Shown here: in pieces, positions 1 to 6,924 of the stretch
Layout of the letters: each line of letters opens with the position of its first letter
How positions within the stretch are numbered: position 1 is the first letter of the stretch
Assembly (NCBI GenBank): GCA_029560815.1
Contig: JAKQKF010000045.1
Coordinates: 1 to 12,524, forward strand
Length of the DNA stretch: 12,524 nucleotides
Reading direction: 5' to 3'
Source: a bacterium
GTDB taxonomy: Bacteria > KSB1 > UBA2214
The notes under the pieces: model-generated
Seen by the model: the letters and a program-made list of their open reading frames with translations, nothing else
What the model was told of the DNA's origin: nothing
The model's database searches: none
Position numbers and translations under genes: made by a program

Positions 1-1
1 C

Positions 2-2335
2 CGGCCGCTGCCGGCCCGCATCAGCTTTTATTATCCCGTCGCCAACAGCATCGACCTGAGCACCGATTACTGGCGGCGCGGCGAGTCGCGCCCGCTGCGG
101 CTGGCCCTGAGCCATGACGGCCGGACCGATTCCATCGGCACCGCCCCCTGCAGTTACCGGTATACGCCCTTCTTCGTCCAGTTTAAGGAACGCAAACCCG
201 AATACAGCTGGACACTCAGCTACCGCTTCTGCCGGAATCTCCCGGTGATGGCACTGGAGTTTGAGTTGTCCAATGCCGGGGACGGTACGCGCTTTTTTGA
301 ACTCGAGGGGAGCCTGCAGTGGGTCCTGCGCACCTGCCAGAGCTATGCCTGGGTGCGGCCGGCGCGCGTCGAATGCACCCTGAAGGATCCTGCCGATCCC
401 CTCTCCGGCTGTCCACTCGCCACGGCCGCTTTTGACGCCCCCGAGACCGATTCGACTCTGATCTTCGTCGCCAACGCCGGCGCGCTGCCCGCAGCCCGGT
501 TGACTCTCGAATCGCTCTCTCTGAGCTATCAGAAAAGACTCCGCCCGGGCGAGAAATGGCGGATCGTTCTGCTGCTCGGCTCCTGCCGGCAGGGCGAAGC
601 GGCGGCCGTTGCCGCCCGGGCCGCCCGCGAATGGCAGGATGAGGTGACGGCCTATGAGAAGGAGGCGGAGCGGTATGCAGCCGCCGGGCCTTTACTGGAG
701 GTGCCCGACACCGGGCTGCTGCAGACAGCGCAGTGGTCCCGCGCCGTGATGGCTGCCAACCGCCACTATCTCGACGGCCGGATCGTGCCGATGCCCTGTC
801 CGGCTGAATACAATTTTTTCTTCACCCACGACCTCCTGCTGACAGACCTGGGCGCCGTCTTTTTTGACTGCGATCGTGTTAAAAGCGACCTGCTCTATCT
901 TCTCAGCCTGGCCAGGGCTGATTCGATCCTGCCCCATGCCTACTACTGGCGCGACACGGGTTACCAGACCGAGTTCTGTTCTGCGGACAACTGGAACCAC
1001 CTCTGGTTCATCCTCCTGACCGCCTCCTACCTGCGCCACAGCGGGGATTTCGCCACTGTACGGCAGCTGGCGCCGATGCTGGAGAAGAGCCTGCGGATGA
1101 TGCTGGAGAACCGGGGCAGCGACGACCTGATGTACGCCTGGCAGCCCGACTGGTGGGACATCGGCCACTCCTGGGGCGCCCGCGCCTACATCACCATCCT
1201 CATGGTCCGCGCCCTGCGGGAGTACACCTTTATCGGCGGAGTGCTGGGCTGGCCTGAAGAACCGCTCGCGAAAAATCTTGAACTGGCGGACCGCATGCGG
1301 GGGCGTCTCGGCGAAAAGCTGTGGGACGAGCAGGCCGGATTCCTGCTCAACGGCCTTGCCGGCGGTGCGGTGGACCGGCACTACTATGCCGGCTCGCTGC
1401 TAGCCGCCGCCTGGAAGATGCTGGACGGCGAGCGCTCCGCCCGGCTGATGAAAACCGCCGAGGTTGAGCTGCTCGACCGCCATCTCGGCATCCGCATCGC
1501 CGCGCCGATGGATTTTGACCAATACAACGAACTCTATGAATTCCTGCCCGGCCAGGTCGGCGCCCCCGGCCTCTACCTCAACGGCGGCGTCTGGCCGCAT
1601 GGCATCGTCTGGTATGCCCTGGGGCATCTGGCCGCCGGCCAGCCCGAATCGGCCCGGGAGGTCCTGCAAAAATATCTTACGCTCGAGGGTATAAGCCGTT
1701 CACCCCGCGGGCAACCCGCATTCTTCGAGTACCGCAATGCCGATCCCGCCTCGCCGCGCTACGGCGAGATCGACAAGCCCACCTTCCTCTGGGCCGGCGG
1801 CTGGTTCCTGCACGCCCTCTATCAGCTGGCCGGGCTGCGGGAAAATGAATGGAATCTCTATTTCACTCCCCAACTGCCGCAGGGCTGGCGGGAGATCCGC
1901 TGCGATGCGATGCTCCATGGCCGCGGAGTGCGGGTGGTCTGGCGCGGCGAAGGCCCGTGGTTCAGACGCATTGAAGCGGACGGGCGGCCGTTCCACTCGG
2001 CGGTGATGCCTTTTCCGGAGACGGAATCACCTCGCCGCAAACTTTTGCTCGAGCGCGGCCTGCCGCTGACCCCCTACCTGGCCTCCGCCGACTGCGCCAT
2101 CGAAACAGTGCATTACAATGAGCGCGAGAGGTCCCTGCGCATCGGCCTGCGGGGCTTCGCCGGCCAAAACGTGGAGCTGGCTGTGGTTTCGCCAGCTGAA
2201 CCCCTGCGCGAGGCGGGCGCCGGCCGGGAGATGGCGGTCACGCACCACGGCCGCGTGTGCGAGATTCTCCTCCGGACAAAGCTGAGACAAAGCCGCGAAG
2301 AGGTGGAGATCCGCTTCGACCAGGGGCAGGAGTAA
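2..2335 (+). CDS. Six-hairpin (alpha/alpha)6-barrel glycosidase-like protein, 5' end outside window
   Basis: Partial gene. The frame is open from base 2 to the TAA at 2333-2335 (777 visible codons), so the first in-frame ATG pair at 245 is internal, not the true start. The first ~240 visible residues look beta-rich. A helical region with barrel-type motifs follows: YNFFFTHDLLLTDLG (from ~808), NWNHLWFILLTASYLRHSGD (~988), DWWDIGHSWGARAY (~1148), NGGVWPHGIVWYALGHLA (~1580) and KPTFLWAGGWFLHALYQLAG (~1772). A beta-rich C-terminal part follows (from ~1850, starting around YFTPQLPQGW). This order (beta-sandwich, helical barrel, beta tail) and the 'W..GGWFLHALYQLAGL...L.F.P.LP.GW' pattern recall GH94-type phosphorylases and glycogen-debranching-like enzymes. 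I cannot assign a family or a catalytic residue. The role is inferred to be cleavage of an oligosaccharide. Location is unknown because the N-terminus is missing. The stop lies 7 bp before the binding-protein gene, suggesting one operon. Confidence 0.8.
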   Translation, partial: RPLPARISFYYPVANSIDLSTDYWRRGESRPLRLALSHDGRTDSIGTAPCSYRYTPFFVQFKERKPEYSWTLSYRFCRNLPVMALEFELSNAGDGTRFFELEGSLQWVLRTCQSYAWVRPARVECTLKDPADPLSGCPLATAAFDAPETDSTLIFVANAGALPAARLTLESLSLSYQKRLRPGEKWRIVLLLGSCRQGEAAAVAARAAREWQDEVTAYEKEAERYAAAGPLLEVPDTGLLQTAQWSRAVMAANRHYLDGRIVPMPCPAEYNFFFTHDLLLTDLGAVFFDCDRVKSDLLYLLSLARADSILPHAYYWRDTGYQTEFCSADNWNHLWFILLTASYLRHSGDFATVRQLAPMLEKSLRMMLENRGSDDLMYAWQPDWWDIGHSWGARAYITILMVRALREYTFIGGVLGWPEEPLAKNLELADRMRGRLGEKLWDEQAGFLLNGLAGGAVDRHYYAGSLLAAAWKMLDGERSARLMKTAEVELLDRHLGIRIAAPMDFDQYNELYEFLPGQVGAPGLYLNGGVWPHGIVWYALGHLAAGQPESAREVLQKYLTLEGISRSPRGQPAFFEYRNADPASPRYGEIDKPTFLWAGGWFLHALYQLAGLRENEWNLYFTPQLPQGWREIRCDAMLHGRGVRVVWRGEGPWFRRIEADGRPFHSAVMPFPETESPRRKLLLERGLPLTPYLASADCAIETVHYNERERSLRIGLRGFAGQNVELAVVSPAEPLREAGAGREMAVTHHGRVCEILLRTKLRQSREEVEIRFDQGQE
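2328..2332 (+). promoter_or_regulatory. Ribosome binding site inside the end of the upstream gene
   Basis: AGGAG lies 10 nt before the ATG at 2343 and just ahead of the TAA of the preceding gene (2333-2335). The site therefore sits within the upstream reading frame. This supports the 2343 start and suggests that translation of the two genes is coupled. Confidence 0.6.
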
Positions 2336-2342
2336 ACAAGTT

Positions 2343-3662
2343 ATGGGCCGCCATTTTCAAAATATTATCCGCTGCCATCCCCTGGCGTGGAGTGTGACCG
2401 TGCTCGGCGCCGCGGCGCTGCTGGGCGGATGCCGGGGCGGTTCACATGGTAACGCCGGGCACGAGGGGCTGGTCTACTGGCCGGCGGCCAACGCCCAGGA
2501 GATCGAACTGGCCACGCTGGCGGCCGCGGAGTGGAACGATGCGCATCCCGCCGTGCCGGTCACCGTGCAGCCGATCCCCGAGAGCCAATCGACCGAAGAG
2601 GTGCTGCTGGCCGCAGTGGTGGGCAAAACCACGCCGGATATCTGCTCGAACATCTGGCCGGGCGCGGTCGGGCAGTTCGTGCGCGCCGGAGCCCTCGTGC
2701 CGCTGGATTCCTTCGCCGATTTCGATTCCCTGGCCGCAGCGCGCCTGCCGGCCGGACAGAGAGAGGCCTTTCAGCACGACGACGGCCGCATCTATCAGAT
2801 GCCCTGGAAGACCAATCCGATCATGATGGAATACAATGTCCGCCGCCTGCGCGAGGCCGGTTTCGCGCACCCTCCCGCCACCTACTCCGAATTCATCCGC
2901 GCCGGTCAGGCCCTGACGCGGGATGTGACCGGAGACGGGCAGATTGACCAGTGGATGCTTTACGTCGACATCAACGTTAAATGGTGGCTCCGCTACTTTG
3001 ATTTTTACACCTTTTATCTGGCGGCCTCCGGCGGCCAGACCCTGGTGAAAAACCGGCAGATAGTTTTCGAAAACGCGGCGGCGGTCGAGGTCTTCCGCTT
3101 CTTCCGCCGCTGTTTCGAACTGGCCATTTTTCCCACGGCCACCTTTCAGGGTGACACCTTTCTGTCAGGTCAGGTGGCCACGCACATCACCGGCCCGTGG
3201 AACATCGCCCACGTCGACAAGTTCAAGCCGGAGGGATTTGAATTCGACTATGCGCCGATTCCGCTGCCGGACGGCGCATCGGGCCCGGTCGTAACCTATG
3301 GCGACCCCAAAAACATCGCCATCTTTACCACCTGTAAAAATCCCCGGGCGGCCTGGGAATTCGTCAAATTTCTGGTCTCGCGCCGGCAGGATCTGGCGCT
3401 CCTGCAGACCGCCAGCCAGCTGCCGATCCGCCGGGATCTTTTGACCGATTCGCTTTATCTGCCATATTTTAAAGCGAACCCCAGGATGGTCCACTTTGCG
3501 GAGCAGGCCCCCCGGACTCTGGGAGTCGACAACGCCCCCGAGCTGCGAGAGGTCTTTGATGCCATCTCGCAAGAGTTCGAGGCCTGCTGTGTTCTCGGCC
3601 GGCGGACCCCGGAGGAGGCGGTGCACCGCGCCGCTGAACGCGCGCGGCAGATTCTGCGTTGA
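2343..3662 (+). CDS. ABC sugar transporter, extracellular solute-binding lipoprotein (family 1)
   Basis: A 439-residue protein, the usual length for UgpB/MalE-like family 1 binding proteins. Residues 1-30 form a lipoprotein signal: basic residues, a hydrophobic stretch, then the lipobox L27-G28-G29-C30. The mature part begins with a typical first beta strand (GLVYWPAAN), a helix with 'LAAAEWNDAHP', and a second strand (VPVTVQPIP). Other hallmarks are TPDICSNIWPGAVGQFVRAG, 'YQMPWKTNPIMMEYNVRRLREAG' in part, 'TGPWNI' and the late 'NPRAAWEFVKFLVSR' helix. It should bind an oligosaccharide in the periplasm, anchored to the inner or outer membrane (residue +2 is Arg, not Asp). Two cognate permease genes follow at 3785 and 4669. 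GH130 downstream suggests beta-mannosides as ligand, which is inference only. AGGAG at 2328-2332 supports the ATG chosen. Confidence 0.92.
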   Translation: MGRHFQNIIRCHPLAWSVTVLGAAALLGGCRGGSHGNAGHEGLVYWPAANAQEIELATLAAAEWNDAHPAVPVTVQPIPESQSTEEVLLAAVVGKTTPDICSNIWPGAVGQFVRAGALVPLDSFADFDSLAAARLPAGQREAFQHDDGRIYQMPWKTNPIMMEYNVRRLREAGFAHPPATYSEFIRAGQALTRDVTGDGQIDQWMLYVDINVKWWLRYFDFYTFYLAASGGQTLVKNRQIVFENAAAVEVFRFFRRCFELAIFPTATFQGDTFLSGQVATHITGPWNIAHVDKFKPEGFEFDYAPIPLPDGASGPVVTYGDPKNIAIFTTCKNPRAAWEFVKFLVSRRQDLALLQTASQLPIRRDLLTDSLYLPYFKANPRMVHFAEQAPRTLGVDNAPELREVFDAISQEFEACCVLGRRTPEEAVHRAAERARQILR

Positions 3663-3784
3663 AAACCATCGCACTCTTGATTGGGGACCCGGGGACAAAA
3701 GATGAATGCGGAAAGTGATATGAAGACCGGAACTGTGCCATCCGTATGCTGCCAGAACCCCGGCACATCAGGGGGAGATGCGTA
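3663..3784 (+). other. Intergenic region between binding protein and first permease, with possible leader ORF
   Basis: This 122-bp gap is the only sizable one in the transporter part of the cluster. It contains two close copies of GGGGAC (3683-3688 and 3691-3696) and an ATG at 3702 that opens a 28-codon frame ending in TGA at 3786-3788. That stop overlaps the proposed TTG start of the permease (TTGA at 3785-3788). CCCC at 3758-3761 could pair with GGGG within the permease ribosome binding site (3771-3777) across a loop of about 9 nt. These features could tune permease expression below that of the binding protein, but every element is short and could be chance. No T-tract terminator is seen. 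Confidence 0.3.
3771..3777 (+). promoter_or_regulatory. Ribosome binding site that fixes a TTG start for the permease
   Basis: GGGGGAG lies 7 nt before TTG 3785-3787. The ATG at 3778 is out of frame with the permease. The in-frame ATG at 3746 has no purine-rich site upstream and would add 13 residues that look unlike a permease N-terminus. The site therefore favours the TTG. Confidence 0.6.
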
Positions 3785-4672
3785 TTGAAAAAAGGGCAAA
3801 ACAGAATCAAAGACAGCAGCGGCCGCACCGGCCTTTTGCTCTCGCTGCCCTACTGGGTTTATTTCGCCTTTTTCATGGCCTGGCCTCTGATCTTTTCGCT
3901 GGTGCTGGTATTTCACGAGTGGGATATCTATACCCCGATGCGCTGGGTGGGACTGGGCAATTTCGTGCGGCTTTTCCAGGACAACCTCTTCTGGCAGGCG
4001 ATCCTCAACACCCTCTATTTTCTCGTCATCCACATTCCCCTGCAGATTGGCCTGGCGCTTTTATTCGCTGTGCTTCTGAACGAAAAGATCCGCGCGCGCG
4101 GCTTTTTCCGCGCCGCCTATTTCATGCCTGTCGTCGTATCGGGCATTGTCATCTCCCTCCTCTGGCAGCAGCTTTTTTCCTTTGAGAACGGCATCCTCAA
4201 TCTCATGCTGAATCGCATCGGCCTGGCCAAAATTCCATGGCTGACCAGTCCTGAATGGGCCATGCCCTCGGTGGCCCTGATGGCGACCTGGAAAAATGTC
4301 GGCCTCTACGTCATCCTTTTCCTCGCCGGCCTGCAGAATATTCCGTCCTGGCTCTATGAAGCGGCCGGGATCGACGGCGCCTCCGCCTGGCAAAAATTCC
4401 GCCATATCACCCTGCCCATGCTCAATCCGGCCGTGCTCATGGTCCTGATCCTCTCCACCATCGGCGGCTTCAGCCTCTTCGTCGAGCCCTATGTGCTGAC
4501 CGGCGGCGGCCCCATGAACCGCACCCTCTCGGCCATGCTTTACATCTACAAACAGGCCTTTTATTTCAACCGCATGGGTTATGCCGCCACCCTCGGTTTC
4601 TTCTTCGCCTTTATCATCCTGGCGGTTGTGCTCGTGCAGCGCAGGGTGGTCGAGCAGGAGGCCCTCGAATGA
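3785..4672 (+). CDS. ABC sugar transporter permease, MalF/UgpA type
   Basis: Inner-membrane subunit of the sugar importer, 295 residues from the TTG at 3785. The chosen protein starts with a basic patch (KKGQNR) before the first membrane segment, as usual for this family; the in-frame ATG at 3746 would give 308 residues. About six hydrophobic segments are visible, beginning with LLLSLPYWVYFAFFMAWPLI. The EAA loop, which docks to the ATPase, is clear: E192-A-A-G-I-D-G followed by 'FRHITLPML'. Other family marks are 'YFMPVVVSGIVISLLWQQLF' and 'YVLTGGGPMNRT'. It should pair with the permease at 4669 and receive substrate from the lipoprotein at 2343. The gene ends in an ATGA overlap with the next permease. 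No ATPase gene lies nearby, so a shared MsmK/UgpC-like ATPase elsewhere is likely. Confidence 0.92.
   Translation: MKKGQNRIKDSSGRTGLLLSLPYWVYFAFFMAWPLIFSLVLVFHEWDIYTPMRWVGLGNFVRLFQDNLFWQAILNTLYFLVIHIPLQIGLALLFAVLLNEKIRARGFFRAAYFMPVVVSGIVISLLWQQLFSFENGILNLMLNRIGLAKIPWLTSPEWAMPSVALMATWKNVGLYVILFLAGLQNIPSWLYEAAGIDGASAWQKFRHITLPMLNPAVLMVLILSTIGGFSLFVEPYVLTGGGPMNRTLSAMLYIYKQAFYFNRMGYAATLGFFFAFIILAVVLVQRRVVEQEALE
4656..4661 (+). promoter_or_regulatory. Ribosome binding site for second permease
   Basis: AGGAGG lies 7 nt before the ATG at 4669, inside the 3' end of the first permease gene. It is the strongest Shine-Dalgarno match in the window and supports coupled translation through the ATGA overlap. 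Confidence 0.7.
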
Positions 4673-5478
4673 GACGCGCACTCGCTTATCTGCTCCTGAT
4701 CCTGGGGGCGATCATCTTCCTCTATCCTTTTCTCTGGATGGTGTCGGCAACCCTCAAGCCGGAAATGGAGATTCCCGGCTTCGGCCTCCTGCCCTCGCGC
4801 GTCACCCTGTCCAGCTACGAGCAGGTCTTCGCCAAAATCCCCATCCTGCGCGCCTTGCTCAACAGCCTGATCGTCTCCACATCCATCACCGCATCCGTCC
4901 TCTTCTTCGGATCGATGGTGGGCTATGCCCTCTCCCGCCTGCGCTTCCGGGGCCGCGAGCTGATGGTGATGGTCATCCTCTTCACCATGATGATCCCCTT
5001 TCAGTTGACCATGATCCCCCTCTACATCCTCATGGTCAAGCTGCACTGGACCGACACCTATCTGGCCCTGATCGTGCCCGGCATGATGAGCGGCTTTGGC
5101 ATCCTTCTCTTCCGGCAGTTTTTTCAGTCCGTGCCCCAGTCGCTCATCGATGCGGCGCGCATGGACGGCCTCAACGACCTGCAGATCCTCTTCCGGATCA
5201 TCTGGCCTCTCTCCAGGCCTGTTCTGATCACGGTGGGGATCATCACCTTCATGAACACCTGGAATGATGTGCTCTGGCCGCTGATCGTCATCCGCGACCA
5301 GTCGATCATGACCATGCCGCAGATGGTGACCATTTTTGCTGTGAGCGGCATGGCGGAGGCGCAGCTGGGGGTCAAGCTCGCGGCCGCCACCCTGCTCGCC
5401 CTGCCGGTCATCATCGCCTACGCCTTTTTCCAGCGCTACTTTATCGAGAGTCTGGCGAGCACGGGGATCAAGGGATGA
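4669..5478 (+). CDS. ABC sugar transporter permease, MalG/UgpE type
   Basis: Second inner-membrane subunit of the importer, 269 residues, the usual length for MalG-like permeases. The N-terminal segment 'LAYLLLILGAIIFLYPFLWM' is the typical first membrane helix, followed by 'SATLKPEMEIPGFGLLPS', a hallmark of this subfamily. Further membrane segments include 'MVMVILFTMMIPFQLTMIPLYIL'. The EAA loop is present with Asp in place of the first Glu: D161-A-A-R-M-D-G, then 'FRIIWPLSRPV', a common variant. The C-terminus 'FQRYFIESLASTGIKG' is also diagnostic. It overlaps the preceding permease by 4 bp (ATGA, 4669-4672) and the following lipoprotein gene by 4 bp (ATGA, 5475-5478). The three are therefore very probably made from one transcript. 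Confidence 0.94.
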   Translation: MRRALAYLLLILGAIIFLYPFLWMVSATLKPEMEIPGFGLLPSRVTLSSYEQVFAKIPILRALLNSLIVSTSITASVLFFGSMVGYALSRLRFRGRELMVMVILFTMMIPFQLTMIPLYILMVKLHWTDTYLALIVPGMMSGFGILLFRQFFQSVPQSLIDAARMDGLNDLQILFRIIWPLSRPVLITVGIITFMNTWNDVLWPLIVIRDQSIMTMPQMVTIFAVSGMAEAQLGVKLAAATLLALPVIIAYAFFQRYFIESLASTGIKG

Positions 5479-6914
5479 AGAGGCAAACCCGAATGAGGTT
5501 GTTGATGGCGCTCATGCTGGCGGCGCTGTCTATCGGCTGTTCTTCATCGCCGCGCAGCCTGGTGAATCTGGCGCATCTGGACCACCTCTGCGAAGAGGTG
5601 ACCGTCGCCGGTCAGCCCTGCACCATCGTCCACATCTACAGCGACGCCCCGCAGTACGGCTGGACCGACGCCGCCGGTGAGGGCATCGCCTGCGTCGACG
5701 ATGTCGCCCGCGCCGCGGTCGTCTACATGCGCGCCGGCGATGCTCGCCATCTCGCGCGCATCCGCAGCCTCCTCCGCTTCGTCCTGCTCCTGCAGAACGA
5801 GGATGGCACTTTTTGCAATTTCGTCCACCAGGACCTGACCATCAACCGGGAGGGGCCGACCAGCTACGCTTCATTCGGCTTTTGGGCGGCGCGCGGCTAC
5901 TGGGCGCTGGGCGAAGGGTATGCCTTTTTCAAGGAAAAGGATCCTGTTTTCGCAGCAGAGCTGCGCACCGCCTTTCTGCGCTGCCTGCCCCAGCTGGAGG
6001 CATTCGCCCCGGCTTATGGAAAATTTGAAACCATCGGCGGCAGGGCCTGGCCGCTCTGGCTGATCAACCGGTATGCGGCCGACGCCACCTCCGAGTTTCT
6101 GCTCGGCGCCGCCGCCTTTCTCGCGGTCGAGCCGGATCCAGCCCTGCAGCGGCATGCCGCACGGCTGGCCGAGGGGATTTGCGCCATGCAGGCGGGCCGG
6201 GAGCCCCATCCGGCCTCCGCATCGGGCTTGGTCTTGCCTCCCGGGATTCAGCCCGCTCCACAGCGTCCGGAAGAGGCCGGCATGGAGGGCGCCTTTTACT
6301 CCTGGCCGGGCGTCTGGCACGGCTGGGGCAATGGCCAGCTCCAGGCCCTGGCCCCTATCTCCTCCCTGCTCGATGACCCCGAGCTGCTGAGCCGGGCGGA
6401 GTACAGCGGCCGCGCCTTTCTTGGCAAGATGCTCGCCGGCGGGTGGCTGCACGAATACGATTTCGCCGCCGGCAGGGCCGCCGTTTTTTCACAGATCGCC
6501 TACGATGTGCGGACAGCTGCTCTCGGCCTCCTGGCGCTTCATCGCGCAACCGGTAATCCGGAATATGCCGTGATGGCCGGACTGGCCGCTTCCTGGCTGA
6601 CCGGCAATAATGTGGCCGGCGAACCGCTGTACGACCCCGCCACCGGACGCGGCTGCGACGGCATCGACCGGAAAGGCGTCAACCGCAACGCCGGCGCCGA
6701 GTCGACCATCGAGGCGCTTTACACCCTGATCGAGATCGAAAAGGCGCCGGACGCGGCGGCCTGGCTGCCGGCGCGCTCTGCAGAAAAGTGGAACGACGCA
6801 ATCTGGCCGCCCGGACAGGATTTGCACCGCACCTTTCGGGCTGCGCAGGATGCCGTCATTCTGACCTGGCATGCCGAAAACGGCGAGGTTTCCCTGCGGC
6901 GGCTTGAACCATAA
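5475..6914 (+). CDS. Lipoprotein with predicted (alpha/alpha) helical-barrel, glycosidase-like
   Basis: A 479-residue exported protein. Residues 1-22 form a lipoprotein signal (KRQTRMR, hydrophobic core, S19-I20-G21-C22, with Leu at -4 rather than -3), followed by a short Ser-rich linker. The rest looks mostly helical, with repeated Gly- and aromatic-rich loops as in six-hairpin glycosidases. Striking motifs are YGWTDAAGEGIACVDDVARA (61-80, with the acidic pair D75-D76), GVWHGWGNGQLQAL (~278-291), 'IAYDVRTAALGLLALHRATG' and NRNAGAEST (403-411) near the C-terminus. I recall 'CxDDxARA'-like motifs in uncharacterised helical-barrel proteins found near GH130 genes, but this is from memory. A role in trimming or holding an oligosaccharide for the importer is inferred from the ATGA overlap with the permease gene. 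GGGG at 5463-5466 can serve as ribosome binding site. No enzyme activity can be assigned. Confidence 0.8.
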   Translation: MKRQTRMRLLMALMLAALSIGCSSSPRSLVNLAHLDHLCEEVTVAGQPCTIVHIYSDAPQYGWTDAAGEGIACVDDVARAAVVYMRAGDARHLARIRSLLRFVLLLQNEDGTFCNFVHQDLTINREGPTSYASFGFWAARGYWALGEGYAFFKEKDPVFAAELRTAFLRCLPQLEAFAPAYGKFETIGGRAWPLWLINRYAADATSEFLLGAAAFLAVEPDPALQRHAARLAEGICAMQAGREPHPASASGLVLPPGIQPAPQRPEEAGMEGAFYSWPGVWHGWGNGQLQALAPISSLLDDPELLSRAEYSGRAFLGKMLAGGWLHEYDFAAGRAAVFSQIAYDVRTAALGLLALHRATGNPEYAVMAGLAASWLTGNNVAGEPLYDPATGRGCDGIDRKGVNRNAGAESTIEALYTLIEIEKAPDAAAWLPARSAEKWNDAIWPPGQDLHRTFRAAQDAVILTWHAENGEVSLRRLEP

Positions 6915-6924
6915 TCGGAACGGA

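Noticed and set aside
245..250. ATGATG-like start for the first gene (GTG ATG at 242-247)
   Set aside because: The same frame stays open to base 2 with protein-like sequence (FYYPVANSIDLSTDYW). No ribosome binding site is evident, and starting here would cut a beta domain.
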